Positions 35,001-43,623 of a stretch of DNA of 43,623 nt are shown here, one piece after another. This DNA is from Methylobacter sp. (lineage in GTDB: Bacteria > Pseudomonadota > Gammaproteobacteria > Methylococcales > Methylomonadaceae). Every line of letters starts with the position of its first letter. Within the stretch, counting starts at the first letter, position 1. The notes below the pieces were generated by a model. It searched no databases. It saw only the letters and a list, made by a program, of their open reading frames with translations, and was not told where the DNA came from. Position numbers and translations under genes: made by a program. The DNA is taken from NCBI RefSeq assembly GCF_004322395.1, contig NZ_SCTW01000105.1, positions 1 to 43,623 of the forward strand. The letters are read 5' to 3'.

Positions 35001-35920
35001 GTTTCCCTGATTTCCCGTTCGCCGCTCAGAAAAATCAATATATCGCCGCGCAAATCCCGGTACAGTTCATCAACCGCATCAAGTATTGCGTTTTGCAATT
35101 CGTCGCCGGTTTCATCCGTTGCCTTTTCGTCGTCCGCTTCCTCCTTCGGGACGATGGGCCGATAACGAATATCCACAGGATATGTGCGCCCGGAAACCTC
35201 GATAATCGGCGCTTTATTGAAGTGATCTGAAAAACGTTCCGTATCAATGGTTGCCGAGGTGATGATCAGCTTTAAATCGGGCCGTTTCGGCAGCAACCAT
35301 TTCATGTAACCGATCAAAAAATCGATGTTTAAACTGCGCTCATGCGCCTCATCGATGATAATCGTGTCGTATTGATTTAAGTAAGGATCGTTTTGCGACT
35401 CGGCCAGCAGAATACCGTCGGTCATCAGCTTAACCAATGAATCCGCGTGGGTTTTATCGTTAAAGCGGATTTTGTAACCGACCGATTTGCCGATCGGTTC
35501 GCCAAGTTCTTCGGCAATACGGTCGGCAACCGTGCGCGCCGCAATTCGCCTGGGCTGGGTGTGGCCGATAAATCCCGTCGCGCCTCTGCCTATCGACAGG
35601 CAAATCTTGGGTAACTGCGTGGTTTTGCCGGAACCGGTTTCGCCGCAGACGACCACGACCTGATTTTCCTGGATCAGCTTGGCGATATCGTCCTTTTTAC
35701 CGGTCACCGGCAAATCGGGAAATGTCAGTACCGGAATACTGGCAAGGCGCTTGTCTCTGACTGCAACCGATCTTTCGATACGGCTCGCCAACTTGTTCAA
35801 TTCTTCCTCCGACTTTTTGCTGCGGCAGCGATCTAATTGACGCTTTAATGCGTGCCTGTCTTGGTTAAGACAATTCGGTAACTGGTGGGCAAGTTGCTTA
35901 ATTAAATCAGTTTTGGACAT
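32024..35920 (-). CDS. hrpA: ATP-dependent RNA helicase HrpA
   Basis: A 1298-residue DEAH-box helicase, normal in length for gammaproteobacterial HrpA. I start it at ATG 35920 (MSKTDLIKQL); a TTG one codon earlier is also open. Motif I is VCGETGSGKTTQLPK near residue 93, the DEAH box is IIIDEAHERSLN, motif III is ITSATID and motif VI is QRAGRCGR. The helicase-associated domains follow, then the long C-terminal DUF3418 region. E. coli HrpA resolves stalled ribosomes and processes some mRNAs. It stands alone on the minus strand. Confidence 0.97.
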   Translation of the reverse strand: MSKTDLIKQLAHQLPNCLNQDRHALKRQLDRCRSKKSEEELNKLASRIERSVAVRDKRLASIPVLTFPDLPVTGKKDDIAKLIQENQVVVVCGETGSGKTTQLPKICLSIGRGATGFIGHTQPRRIAARTVADRIAEELGEPIGKSVGYKIRFNDKTHADSLVKLMTDGILLAESQNDPYLNQYDTIIIDEAHERSLNIDFLIGYMKWLLPKRPDLKLIITSATIDTERFSDHFNKAPIIEVSGRTYPVDIRYRPIVPKEEADDEKATDETGDELQNAILDAVDELYRDLRGDILIFLSGEREIRETTDSLKKHHPTQYEILPLYSKLSVSEQERVFKPKGGKLRIVLATNVAETSLTVPGIRCVIDTGHARISRYSHRSKIQRLPIERISQSSANQRAGRCGRVAEGICIRLYSHDDYLARPEFTEPEIMRTNLSAVILQMISLNLGDIEEFPFIEPPEDKMIRDGKTVLHEVNALDKSGKLTDVGKQLAKFPTDPKLARMLIAAAHEHCLTEVAIIVSALSVQDPREKPADKMAQADQKHAAFRHPESDFLTILNIWNTYEEKKKHLSNSKLRKYCTDNFLSYMRMREWFDIHAQIMQVVKGDLKMTPNTDDPGYEKIHRALLPGLLSNIGFRHEQYEYLGARGLKFFIFPGSGLHKLKPKWIMAAEQVETSKVYARNVARIEPEWIEQCAAHLVKHNYYDPHWEKKGARCMVSSRTLLYGLTLQAGRKIPYDHVDAKAAREIFIRSALVDHDYHSNAPFYVANQKLLEEVGMIQHKGRRVDLVEDEQWLYEFYDSKLPSEVVSGVTLDTWRKTAERTNPKILFLTKEDLTREHEEDYVNEWDFPDSKKIGNLSIPLQYRFEPGHDEDGVTAIIPVHQLNQVSQMAFDWLVPGLLEEKCIALIKALPKNIRKHFVPVPETVKQCLEIEPDFKGSLQEWLGNRLKKLTGEAIPLNAWNTETLTDHLRMNFRVVDDQGQLLDYGRDLKKLQLKHTAKAGDSFDQIAADELNYTGCIGWAFDDLPETYQFIQKGQAFVGYPAIIDEGDAVGVRIFDTEQKAALQHQAGLMRLFQLQLRKECTYILKNMPKSAAAELTYNRLPKHPVVGNDAEVSYKDDILYVALHSVFVEGRTIRTQQAFEQSLQQNKSGLISAANEAGKIALEIMELYGAIKTQLNRFNGNDPLAKDINEQLDLLIYAGFIRNTPYQELKAIPRYLKAVQYRLDKRDNTLQKVQEASRYATRFWTDVEKKAKKDKVIPEQDPYRWMLEEFRVSLFAQQLKTAYPVSAKRMDKAWDERG

Positions 35921-36029
35921 CAAAAATAGACGAATAAATTAAGCCATTATACGTTAATTTATTTATCTATAGACTATTAACTAATTGTTTATTAAACTTC
36001 AAATAGTTTATTAGATGTGAAGGTGCATC

Positions 36030-36593
36030 ATGATTTCTTCCATATCCAATAATAGATTCACCAGCCCAAAAGCCGATTATTCCCAGCCGCAATCGGTCGC
36101 CTCAACAAACGACCCAGATCAAAAAGCTCAGCAAAAATCGGCATTAAAAACCGATGGTTCCGAATCAACAAACAATAAAAAAACCGGTGAACTTAGCGAT
36201 TCCGACCTAAAAGTCGTCAGCGAGCTTAAACAAAGAGACGCTGAAGTCAGGGCACATGAGGCGGCGCATCTGGCTGCGGCCGGAGGTATTGCTACGAGCG
36301 GGGCCAGTTTTGAATATCAGCAAGGTCCCGATGGGATTCGGTATGCAATTGGCGGCGAAGTCAATATAGATACCTCTCCGGTTCCCGGCGATCCAGCCGC
36401 AACGCTACGAAAAGCCGACACCATCAGGCGAGCCGCCCTGGCTCCGGCCGAGCCTTCCGGCCCCGACATGCAAGTTGCCGCAAGTGCGACAGCAATGACT
36501 GCCCAAGCACAGGCCGAATTATTGAGAAAAAACCAGAACACTCAAAACGGCAACAAAGACCAATTGGGAACCCAAATCGACCTGTCTGCATAA
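36030..36593 (+). CDS. SprA-related putative metalloprotease
   Basis: A 187-residue protein with the zinc-protease-like motif VRAHEAAHLAAAGG near residue 75 (HExxH). It is followed by GASFEYQQGPDGIRYAIGGE and TLRKADTIRRAALAPAEPSG, the conserved block of the SprA-related family (PF12118). The N-terminal 60 residues and the C-terminal tail are polar and probably disordered. There is no signal peptide. Members often lie near surface or motility genes, but no such genes are near. Protease activity is predicted, not shown. Confidence 0.85.
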   Translation: MISSISNNRFTSPKADYSQPQSVASTNDPDQKAQQKSALKTDGSESTNNKKTGELSDSDLKVVSELKQRDAEVRAHEAAHLAAAGGIATSGASFEYQQGPDGIRYAIGGEVNIDTSPVPGDPAATLRKADTIRRAALAPAEPSGPDMQVAASATAMTAQAQAELLRKNQNTQNGNKDQLGTQIDLSA

Positions 36594-36773
36594 GTCATCA
36601 TCAACACTCAGATTCTTATCCAAGCGGAATCGAGAATGCCCGAGCTAGTAAGCCGCAAACTAAGAATGGGTATTTTTGAATTAATCCGATTAATACTGAC
36701 GATTTTCAACCGCTAACTACCGCCGGATATTTCCTATGAACATTGATTTTTATTTTAAAATCAATTATCTAAA

Positions 36774-36864
36774 TGGCGGAGAGTGAGGGATTCGAACCCT
36801 CGATGCGCTTTTGGCACATACTCCCTTAGCAGGGGAGCGCCTTCGGCCTCTCGGCCAACTCTCC
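36774..36864 (-). tRNA. tRNA-Ser (anticodon GCT)
   Basis: 91 bases on the minus strand with a perfect seven-base acceptor stem (GGAGAGT with ACTCTCC), discriminator G and an encoded CCA. The anticodon loop reads CTGCTAA, giving GCT, which reads AGC/AGU serine codons. The long variable arm of a class II tRNA and a TTCGAATC T-loop are present. It follows csrA, as in many gammaproteobacteria, where tRNA-Ser lies after csrA. Confidence 0.96.
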
Positions 36865-37079
36865 ATATAGATGATTTATCTTTAAGCTACAACCTTGTGC
36901 CTAAAGATATTTTGAGGACTTCCCTCAAAAGCTAACATAACTTCTTTACTTAATGATGTTTAAGCGCAAACACTAACCGACTTCACAAGAAACTTGTGAA
37001 ATGCTTTGCACCTTACTTAAAACAAGCCCACATCCATCAGCTAGCGAGTGCGTAGCACACTCATAAATCTCTACTACGA

Positions 37080-37280
37080 TTACTCTTCAGATCCAGCCGA
37101 GCCTGCCGACCCATTCTGTTCCTTTTTGATCCTTTCGTAGATCTCTTCCCTGTGTACAGAGACTTCTTTTGGTGCGTTAACACCTATGCGAACCTGATTT
37201 CCTTTAACTCCGAGAACAGTGACGGTAACTTCATCACCAATCATCAAAGTCTCTCCTACCCGACGAGTCAAGATAAGCAT
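37080..37280 (-). CDS. csrA: Carbon storage regulator CsrA
   Basis: A 66-residue RNA-binding translational regulator that binds GGA motifs in mRNA leaders. It starts [20 protein letters not shown] and contains the binding strand [20 protein letters not shown] with the key Arg44 equivalent. The C-terminal tail ([11 protein letters not shown]) is variable, as usual. GGGAG lies five bases before the ATG. It is downstream of lysC and upstream of tRNA-Ser, a conserved order. Targets cannot be told from this window. Confidence 0.97.
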   Translation of the reverse strand: MLILTRRVGETLMIGDEVTVTVLGVKGNQVRIGVNAPKEVSVHREEIYERIKKEQNGSAGSAGSEE

Positions 37281-37372
37281 GGCTACTCCCTATATATGTT
37301 AAAAACGAACTGTTCTTAAACAGCATCCAACCAAGACGGGCAATTATAGCAGCTTTTTCTTATAAATAAAGT

Positions 37373-38599
37373 CTAAGATTCTATTTCCTGATCTAATTTA
37401 AACGCGCCATGCAGCGCCCTGACCGCGAGCTCTAGATACTTTTCATCGACTACAACCGATATTTTAATCTCGGATGTCGAGATCATTCTGATGTTGATGC
37501 TTTCATCAGCCAGCGCCTTAAACATGGTGCTGGCAATGCCCGCATGGGAACGCATACCTACACCCACAATCGATACTTTGACAATGCTATCGTCGCCGGT
37601 AACATTCCTGGCTCCTAGTTCAACACAGGTTTTATCCAGCAAGGTTTTCGCCCGCTGGTAGTCATTGCGATGCACTGTAAAGGTAAAATCAGTGGTCGAG
37701 TCATCGGCGATGTTCTGGATAATCATATCAACTTCGATATTGGCATCGGCAATCGGCCCCAGAATTTTAAACGCCACACCAGGTAAATCAGGCACTCCGG
37801 TGATGGTTAACTTAGCCTCATCCCGATTAAATGCGATTCCTGAAATTAAAGCACTTTCCACTTGTGAATCCTCGTAGGTAATGAGCGTGCCCTTACCTTC
37901 TGTAAATGATGATAATACGCGTAACGCAACGTTATATTTGCCGGCAAATTCCACCGACCTGATCTGCAATACTTTCGAGCCCAAACTGGCCATTTCCAGC
38001 ATTTCCTCAAAAGTGATTTTATCCAGCCTGCGGGCTTTAGGCTCGACCCTGGGATCGGTAGTGTAAACGCCGTCGACATCGGTATAAATATGACATTCAT
38101 CGGCTTTTAAGGCTGCCGCCAAGGCCACCGCAGTAGTATCCGAACCGCCGCGCCCCAGCGTGGTGATATTGTCGTTCTCATCCACACCCTGAAAACCGGC
38201 AACCACAACCACCTTACCTTCGTTAAGATGATTGCGAATGCGTGCGTCGTCTATTTTGCGTATCCGCGCCTTGGTATGACTGCTGTCGGTCAGGATTTTT
38301 ACCTGGCTGCCGGTGTAAGAACAGGAATCGCAACCCAGCTCATGCAAAGCCATGCTTAACAGAGAAACGGTGACCTGCTCGCCGGTTGACAGCAACACAT
38401 CCATTTCCCGCTCGTTAGGGTGTTGCTGCATGTCTTTTGCCAACGCAACCAAACGATTGGTTTCGCCGCTCATCGCGGAAACCACGACGACGATTTGATC
38501 GCCCAAATCGTGGGCTTTTTTGACTTTTTCGGCGACCGCTTTAATGCGCTCGACATTACCTACCGAGGTGCCGCCGAATTTGTATACATATAATGCCAT
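37373..38599 (-). CDS. lysC: Aspartokinase (aspartate kinase)
   Basis: A 408-residue enzyme that phosphorylates aspartate at the first step towards lysine, threonine and methionine. It begins YKFGGTSVG and has the kinase motifs GFQGVDENDNITTLGRGGSD and YTDVDGVYTTDPR. Two C-terminal ACT domains (about 265-335 and 345-405) bind lysine and/or threonine for feedback. The length fits the monofunctional type II-like enzyme with no homoserine dehydrogenase domain. It follows alaS by 14 bases, probably in one transcript. Confidence 0.96.
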   Translation of the reverse strand: MALYVYKFGGTSVGNVERIKAVAEKVKKAHDLGDQIVVVVSAMSGETNRLVALAKDMQQHPNEREMDVLLSTGEQVTVSLLSMALHELGCDSCSYTGSQVKILTDSSHTKARIRKIDDARIRNHLNEGKVVVVAGFQGVDENDNITTLGRGGSDTTAVALAAALKADECHIYTDVDGVYTTDPRVEPKARRLDKITFEEMLEMASLGSKVLQIRSVEFAGKYNVALRVLSSFTEGKGTLITYEDSQVESALISGIAFNRDEAKLTITGVPDLPGVAFKILGPIADANIEVDMIIQNIADDSTTDFTFTVHRNDYQRAKTLLDKTCVELGARNVTGDDSIVKVSIVGVGMRSHAGIASTMFKALADESINIRMISTSEIKISVVVDEKYLELAVRALHGAFKLDQEIES

Positions 38600-38613
38600 T
38601 TAATAAAACCTTC

Positions 38614-41226
38614 TTACGCGCCAAGTTGCGTTTTCACCCAGGCAGGAACCTGAGCCAATGCGCCAGCCAAACCGGACGGATCATTGCCCCCGGCCTGTGC
38701 CATATCGGGTCTGCCGCCGCCTTTTCCGCCGATTTGAGTAGCGACAAAATTAACCAGATCACCGGCTTTTATCCGTCCCATTTGATCTTTAGTTACACCG
38801 GCAATCAAACTGACCTTATCGCCCTCGACGACCGCTAAAACAATTGCGGCGCTAGCTAATTTATTTTTCAACTGATCGATCATATCTTTCAGGGACTTCG
38901 GATCGACACCATCCAGCTTAACCGCCAGTACCTTGATGCCATCGATATCGACAGCTTGAGCGCTAAGCTCGCTGCCCGCCGAACTGGCAAGCTTTGCATT
39001 CAAACGTTCCAATTGTTTTTCCAACAATCTGTTCTTCTCTATCAGCTGCTCGACTTTTTCAGGCGCTTTTTCAGGTGCGCTTTTGACCAATCCGGCAATG
39101 CTGGCAAGCGCTTGATCACGACTGGCTATATAATCAAAACAACCGCTACCGGTTACCGCTTCAATTCTTCTTACGCCTGCCGCTACGCCGGTTTCATTGA
39201 TGATTTTAAAGCAACCTATATCCCCTGCCCGCTCGACATGGGTGCCGCCGCAAAGCTCGGTCGAGAATTCGCCGATTTTTAAAACCCTGACTTCATCGCC
39301 GTATTTTTCGCCGAACAAGGCCATTGCACCGGCTTTAACCGCGTCATCTTTTGCCATGGTCTGTGCACTTACGGGATTATTCGCTCGAATTTGTTCATTT
39401 ACGATCCGCTCAACGGTGCTGATTTCAAAAGCCGTTACCGGTTCAAAATGGGAAAAGTCGAACCGCAACCGTTCAGGATTAACCAGTGAGCCTTTCTGCG
39501 CGACATGATCGCCCAGAACATGCCTTAACGCGGCATGCAATAAATGCGTCGCCGAATGGTTAAGCTCGGTTGCTTTTCTATCTTCTGCGCTGACACGGGC
39601 ATCGCACAACTGGCCATTAGTCAAAGTTCCTGCAACCAATTTACCTTTATGCAAGAACAGGTTTCCGCCCTGCTTTTGGGTATCGGTAACTTCAAATACC
39701 GCACCATCCGCTTCGATTCTTCCGCAATCGCCGATCTGGCCGCCGGACTCGGCATAGAACGGCGTTTTATCTAAAATAACAACGCCCTCATCGCCATCTT
39801 CCAAGCTGTCTACCGGCTGGCCTTTTTTGTAAAGACCGATGATATGCACTTGATCGTCAAGCTGGCTGTAGCCGGTGAATTCGGTCTGTGCATCGAGTTT
39901 GATATCCTGATCGTAGTCGGCGCCAAAGCTGCTTGCAGACCTCGCTCTTTCCCGCTGGGCCGACATCGCGGTTTCAAATCCGGCATGATCGACAGTCAGA
40001 TTATTTTCACGGGCAAAATCAGCGGTTAAATCAACCGGGAAACCATAGGTATCGTAAAGCTGGAATACGGTATCGCCGGGAATTACTGAACCTTCCATTT
40101 TGGCGACGCAAGCTTCCAAAATCTTCATGCCTTGCTCTAATGTTTCAGCAAAACGCTCCTCTTCTTTTTTCAGTACCCGTTCAACTTGCTCTTGTGCAGC
40201 TTTAAGTTCAGGGAAAGCTTCACCCATTTCTTCAGCCAGCGGCGCGACCAATTTATAAAAGAACACATCGCGGATACCCAAACGATAACCGTGGCGGATA
40301 GCGCGGCGAATAATCCGGCGTACCACATAACCGCGCCCTTCATTGGACGGCATCACGCCATCCGCCACCAGGAATGCGCAAGAACGGATATGGTCGGCAA
40401 TCACGCGCAATGAGCTTAAGGTCAAATCGTCAGTACCGGCCAATGCCGCCGCCGCTTTTAACAGTTTTTGGAACAAATCGATTTCGTAATTGCTATGCAC
40501 ACCCTGCAATACAGCTGCAATGCGCTCCAGGCCCATGCCCGTATCCACGGAGGGTTTCGGCAACGGCGTTAACGAGCCGTCAGCGGCACGATCGTATTGC
40601 ATGAATACCAGATTCCAGATTTCGATATATCTATCGCCATCTTCATCCGGCGATCCCGGAGGACCACCGGCAATGTCTGCGCCGTGATCGTAGAATATTT
40701 CAGTGCATGGCCCGCAAGGCCCGACATCACCCATCGACCAGAAATTATCCTTGGCGCCGATTCTTGAAAACCGCTCAGCAGAAACTCCGACATCCTCCAG
40801 CCAGATTTTTTCGGCTTCCGAATCTTCATCAAAAACGGTAATCCATAATTTTTCCGCCGGGATTTCCAGTTCCTTGGTTAAAAAATCCCAAGCGAAATGT
40901 ATCGCTTCTTTTTTAAAATAATCGCCAAAGCTGAAGTTACCCAGCATTTCAAAAAAAGTATGATGCCTTGCGGTATAACCGACGTTTTCCAGGTCGTTAT
41001 GCTTGCCGCCCGCCCGTACGCAACGCTGGCTGGTCACGGCCTTGTTATAGTCGCGGTGGTCTCTGCCTAAAAACACGTCCTTGAACTGCACCATGCCGGC
41101 ATTGGTAAACAGCAGGGTCGGATCGTTTCCCGGAACCAGTGAGCTTGAAGGCTGCACGGAATGTCCCCGCTCGCGGAAGAATTCCAGAAAGGCAGTGCGC
41201 AATTGGGCGCTAGTCATCTTTTTCAT
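38614..41226 (-). CDS. alaS: Alanyl-tRNA synthetase
   Basis: An 870-residue class II synthetase, full length. The catalytic domain begins [14 protein letters not shown] and contains [29 protein letters not shown] is motif 3. The editing domain carries the zinc-binding [12 protein letters not shown] and [12 protein letters not shown]. The C-terminal C-Ala region ends [11 protein letters not shown]. It charges tRNA-Ala and clears mischarged Ser and Gly. A second Met at codon 4 could be the start. It lies between recX and lysC. Confidence 0.98.
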   Translation of the reverse strand: MKKMTSAQLRTAFLEFFRERGHSVQPSSSLVPGNDPTLLFTNAGMVQFKDVFLGRDHRDYNKAVTSQRCVRAGGKHNDLENVGYTARHHTFFEMLGNFSFGDYFKKEAIHFAWDFLTKELEIPAEKLWITVFDEDSEAEKIWLEDVGVSAERFSRIGAKDNFWSMGDVGPCGPCTEIFYDHGADIAGGPPGSPDEDGDRYIEIWNLVFMQYDRAADGSLTPLPKPSVDTGMGLERIAAVLQGVHSNYEIDLFQKLLKAAAALAGTDDLTLSSLRVIADHIRSCAFLVADGVMPSNEGRGYVVRRIIRRAIRHGYRLGIRDVFFYKLVAPLAEEMGEAFPELKAAQEQVERVLKKEEERFAETLEQGMKILEACVAKMEGSVIPGDTVFQLYDTYGFPVDLTADFARENNLTVDHAGFETAMSAQRERARSASSFGADYDQDIKLDAQTEFTGYSQLDDQVHIIGLYKKGQPVDSLEDGDEGVVILDKTPFYAESGGQIGDCGRIEADGAVFEVTDTQKQGGNLFLHKGKLVAGTLTNGQLCDARVSAEDRKATELNHSATHLLHAALRHVLGDHVAQKGSLVNPERLRFDFSHFEPVTAFEISTVERIVNEQIRANNPVSAQTMAKDDAVKAGAMALFGEKYGDEVRVLKIGEFSTELCGGTHVERAGDIGCFKIINETGVAAGVRRIEAVTGSGCFDYIASRDQALASIAGLVKSAPEKAPEKVEQLIEKNRLLEKQLERLNAKLASSAGSELSAQAVDIDGIKVLAVKLDGVDPKSLKDMIDQLKNKLASAAIVLAVVEGDKVSLIAGVTKDQMGRIKAGDLVNFVATQIGGKGGGRPDMAQAGGNDPSGLAGALAQVPAWVKTQLGA

Positions 41227-41274
41227 AATAAATAAATGCTTTTAAAAAATCGGGTTACGCTAACCATTTACAAC

Positions 41275-41763
41275 CTAGAGAAATCTAATATCCAACTCAT
41301 CAAACAACGCACTGATCATTGCGCCGGAAAACCCGCGATGCAATAAAAAACGACTGCGTTTTGCCCATTCATTGCGATCCAACACAGTATCATGGGGGTA
41401 CTTTTTACTGTAAACCTGCTCCAGCAACGCCATCCAACTACCGGCTTCTTCTTGCACGATGCCTTCAAGATCAAATGCCGCTATGCCGTTTTGTTTGAGC
41501 TCATAGCTCACACGAATCGGCCCGTAGCCCTTCCCGATACGAAACCGGGCATAGTTTTCCGCGTACCTTAAATCGTCTTGCCAGCCTTGTTCAGCCAGTT
41601 CGTCAATGACAGGCTGCACGTCATCCCTGTCGAAACCTCTTAAAGCCAACTTATCCAGCAGCTCCTTTTGGCTGTGTTCTCTTTGCGTCAACAGACGCAG
41701 GCAAATTTCCTTTATTTGTTGTTCGGCAATGTGAGGCACTCCGGCTTCACTTTTTTCAATCAA
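41275..41763 (-). CDS. recX: Regulatory protein RecX
   Basis: A 162-residue modulator that caps or destabilises RecA filaments. Three-helix RecX repeats are visible: RLLTQREHSQKELLDKLALR, then ELAEQGWQDDLRYAENYARF with RIGKGYGPIRVSYELKQNGI, and SKKYPH...KRSRFLLHRGFSG. There is no ATG near the N-terminus: the frame opens with TTG at 41763, six bases after the recA stop, with GTG at 41739 as alternative. The frame is the same as that of recA, separated only by its TAG, TTC and GTT. Confidence 0.92.
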   Translation of the reverse strand: MIEKSEAGVPHIAEQQIKEICLRLLTQREHSQKELLDKLALRGFDRDDVQPVIDELAEQGWQDDLRYAENYARFRIGKGYGPIRVSYELKQNGIAAFDLEGIVQEEAGSWMALLEQVYSKKYPHDTVLDRNEWAKRSRFLLHRGFSGAMISALFDELDIRFL

Positions 41764-41769
41764 AACGAA

Positions 41770-42807
41770 CTACTCGTCCTCATCAACCACAGACTCCTCA
41801 ATCAGAGGAGCAGCTTTTTTGGCAAAAGCCTCGGCTCTTATTTTTGCTTCAATCTCTTTTGCTTTTTCAGGATGCTCTTTTAAAAAGGCTTTTACGTTAT
41901 CTTTGCCTTGGCCGATTTTTTCATTGCTGTAACTGTACCAGGAGCCCGACTTTTGAATAAAGCCGTAATTCACGCCCAGATCGACCAACTCGCCCAAAAA
42001 GGAAATGCCTTCTCCGTATAAAATCTCAAACTCAGCCTGTTTAAACGGTGGCGCAACTTTATTTTTGACGACTTTTACCCGCGTTTCATTGCCGATAACT
42101 TCCTCGCCTTTTTTAATCGAGCCGATACGCCGGATATCCAAACGCACCGAAGCGTAAAACTTAAGCGCGTTGCCGCCGGTGGTAGTTTCAGGATTGCCGA
42201 ACATGACGCCGATCTTCATCCTGATCTGGTTGATGAAAATAACCAATGTGTTAGAACGCTTAATGTTACCGGTCAACTTCCGTAAAGCTTGGGACATCAA
42301 ACGCGCCTGCAAACCCATATGCGAATCGCCCATATCGCCTTCAATCTCGGCTTTCGGCGTTAGCGCAGCAACCGAGTCAACCACGACCACATCGACCGCA
42401 CCGGAGCGCACCAGCATATCGGTGATTTCCAATGCCTGCTCGCCGGTATCCGGCTGGGACACCAGCAAATCATCGACATTAACCCCGATTTTTTCGGCAT
42501 AACCTGGATCTAACGCATGCTCGGCATCAACAAACGCTGCGGTACCGCCGAGTTTTTGCATTTCGGCGATGACTTGCAACGTTAATGTCGTTTTACCGGA
42601 TGATTCAGGGCCATAGATTTCAACCACGCGGCCACGAGGCAAACCGCCGCAACCTAGCGCAATATCCAAGCCCAAAGAACCAGTAGAAACAACATCGATA
42701 TCGCGCGAAGCGGCCACGTCACCCATGCGCATGACCGAGCCTTTACCGAACTGCTTTTCAATCTGCATCAGCGCCGCGCCTAGCGCTTTCTTTTTGTTCT
42801 CATCCAT
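41770..42807 (-). CDS. recA: Recombinase RecA
   Basis: A 345-residue strand-exchange protein and SOS co-protease. The Walker A motif is [11 protein letters not shown] near residue 66, Walker B is [12 protein letters not shown], loop L2 is [17 protein letters not shown] and the acidic tail is EESVVDEDE. The length is typical. It is followed by recX and alaS as in most gammaproteobacteria. The upstream DNA contains one LexA half-site-like CTGTAT but I could not find a full SOS box. Confidence 0.98.
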   Translation of the reverse strand: MDENKKKALGAALMQIEKQFGKGSVMRMGDVAASRDIDVVSTGSLGLDIALGCGGLPRGRVVEIYGPESSGKTTLTLQVIAEMQKLGGTAAFVDAEHALDPGYAEKIGVNVDDLLVSQPDTGEQALEITDMLVRSGAVDVVVVDSVAALTPKAEIEGDMGDSHMGLQARLMSQALRKLTGNIKRSNTLVIFINQIRMKIGVMFGNPETTTGGNALKFYASVRLDIRRIGSIKKGEEVIGNETRVKVVKNKVAPPFKQAEFEILYGEGISFLGELVDLGVNYGFIQKSGSWYSYSNEKIGQGKDNVKAFLKEHPEKAKEIEAKIRAEAFAKKAAPLIEESVVDEDE

Positions 42808-43017
42808 TATTAATACCCTTTACGCCCTGCGGCCATGTTGGTTAGAAAGAAATATCGCTGAAAATAAATCGTTCATTATCCCATACAGACAAAGCTTCGG
42901 ATAGTGTTGATTTGTTGGAAAGAGTTAAGATGGTAAGTGAAAAGCCCAGTAGAAAAGTTACAGCTATCAATAAATCGCCAGACATAATAACCTGACGTTT
43001 TTTAGCATAACCCTATA
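42808..43017. promoter_or_regulatory. recA upstream region
   Basis: About 210 bases that must carry the recA promoter. A TTGTCT hexamer lies about 110 bases upstream of the ATG and AT-rich DNA (ATTTATTTT) follows. No complete CTG-N10-CAG LexA site is visible, so regulation remains open. Confidence 0.4.
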
Positions 43018-43143
43018 ATGAGGGGAAACGTAAAACCAATCGAATTGACAGAAAGTGAACGAAATCTGCTACAGCTAATTGTTAAAAAAGGCAATGACTG
43101 ACAAGAACATAATTATGCCAAGACTGTCTTGATGTTATTATGA
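43018..43143 (+). pseudogene. Decayed start of an IS630-family transposase
   Basis: The plus strand reads MRGNVKPIELTESERNLLQL, IVKKGND, stop, then QEHNYAKTVLML and stop. This is the helix-turn-helix start of IS630 transposases, in which the internal stop (TGA at 43099) replaces an expected Trp (DWxExxxAKT). Only about 40 of the expected several hundred codons remain, with no catalytic DDE region. Confidence 0.75.
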
Positions 43144-43217
43144 AGAGCAATCCATTTTTTCCATAGCGAAAAAACAAGAGATACTTTTATTTTAACCTAC
43201 ACAATTCAGCTCTATTG

Positions 43218-43623
43218 TTAGTCCGAAAACGCTTTCATAGCATCGTTTATTTGCTGCTTGGCTTCACTCAATATATTTAATGAAAACTCGGGGGAAAGTG
43301 AAAAATTCTTCAATTTACTGGCAGCAGGAATAGAGGAGATAACCGGAAATTCGGACGTATTTTTCTGCCTTATTTTATTATGTAAGCGGGAAAGTACAAC
43401 TATATCGGTTAAATTAAGTTTCTCACTGTTGTTTTGAAACCAGTCATCAGCATAAAGCGGAATCTTACGATATTCTTCAACAAATCCCCAATCATTCAAA
43501 ACCTTATATCCTACCGGGCCTTTGACGTAAGGTAAAGCCAGCTCGATATCTGATTCGGTGCAATACTCTTTGGGGAAATTAGCAGCAAAACTTAAGAAAG
43601 GTATAGCACCGATATTGCAAATT
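43218..43623 (-). CDS. C-terminal part of an unrecognised protein, cut by the window edge
   Basis: The minus-strand frame is open from the right edge to the stop at 43218 (at least 134 residues). It reads ICNIGAIPFLSFAANFPKEY at the edge, continues ELALPYVKGPVGYKVLNDWG, and ends EAKQQINDAMKAFSD. Within it a TTG at 43499 could be taken as a start, but the coding character continues upstream, so the gene begins outside the window. The soluble mixed composition does not point to a family I know. It is transcribed towards the IS630 relic. Confidence 0.6.
   Translation of the reverse strand, partial: ICNIGAIPFLSFAANFPKEYCTESDIELALPYVKGPVGYKVLNDWGFVEEYRKIPLYADDWFQNNSEKLNLTDIVVLSRLHNKIRQKNTSEFPVISSIPAASKLKNFSLSPEFSLNILSEAKQQINDAMKAFSD

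Noticed and set aside
36982-37000. Hairpin TTCACAAG-AAA-CTTGTGAA downstream of csrA as a terminator
   Set aside because: There is no T-run on the minus strand after it, and the distance to csrA is about 80 bases. Too weak to call.
42808-42960. LexA (SOS) box upstream of recA
   Set aside because: Only a half-site-like CTGTAT is present; the matching CAG half at the right distance is missing.

Overview
The window looks like chromosome from a gammaproteobacterium, most likely an aerobic methanotroph of the order Methylococcales. This is inferred from gene content and order. The recA-recX-alaS-lysC-csrA-tRNA-Ser and mltD/yafS-rnhA orders are gammaproteobacterial. A bacteriohemerythrin of the Methylococcus type lies beside an aa3-type oxidase, and short palindromic repeats are very dense, as in methanotroph genomes. 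No methane oxidation gene is present, so the assignment is not proven.

Layout. Positions 1-3.8 kb (minus strand) hold cytochrome c oxidase subunits II (with a fused cytochrome c domain) and I, a 32-residue small assembly protein, the start of Cox11, and an upstream bacteriohemerythrin. At 3.9-7.4 kb are a large unrecognised lipoprotein and a Tat-exported CapA-like phosphoesterase. At 7.7-10.0 kb (plus) is a tightly overlapping operon: COG1926-type phosphoribosyltransferase, dienelactone-hydrolase-like hydrolase and PRPP synthetase, followed by a convergent COG2187-type kinase-like gene. At 11.3-15.9 kb (minus) is a complete late biotin operon, bioB-bioF-bioH-bioC-bioD. Its bioH and bioC genes carry extra coding sequence derived from dispersed palindromic repeats. 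At 16-19.7 kb are comF, rnhA, a YafS-like methyltransferase and mltD. At 20-24.6 kb are a DUF2780 protein, a tdh-kbl threonine-to-glycine operon, a PAQR/hemolysin III membrane protein and a small secreted protein.

Positions 24.6-32 kb form an accessory, repeat-rich region. It holds a methyltransferase, an antitoxin-start relic, a frameshifted csbD, a CAP-domain protein, a DUF6632 membrane protein, a cupin and a RAYT transposase pseudogene. The RAYT is flanked by inverted 55-bp REP units and broken inside its HUH motif. The region also has a ParE/RelE toxin-antitoxin pair, two direct copies of a ~115-bp repeat, a PEP-CTERM-like surface protein and an AT-rich orphan. From 32 to 42.8 kb the core resumes: hrpA, a SprA-related putative metalloprotease, tRNA-Ser(GCT), csrA, lysC, alaS, recX and recA. 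A decayed IS630-type transposase start and a partial unknown gene finish the window.

The main unusual theme is the link between dispersed palindromic repeats and genes. The REP core that flanks the RAYT pseudogene also sits inside the bioH reading frame. A second, composite repeat adds about 48 residues to BioH, and a third adds about 20 residues to BioC. I saw no CRISPR array, prophage or rRNA genes.
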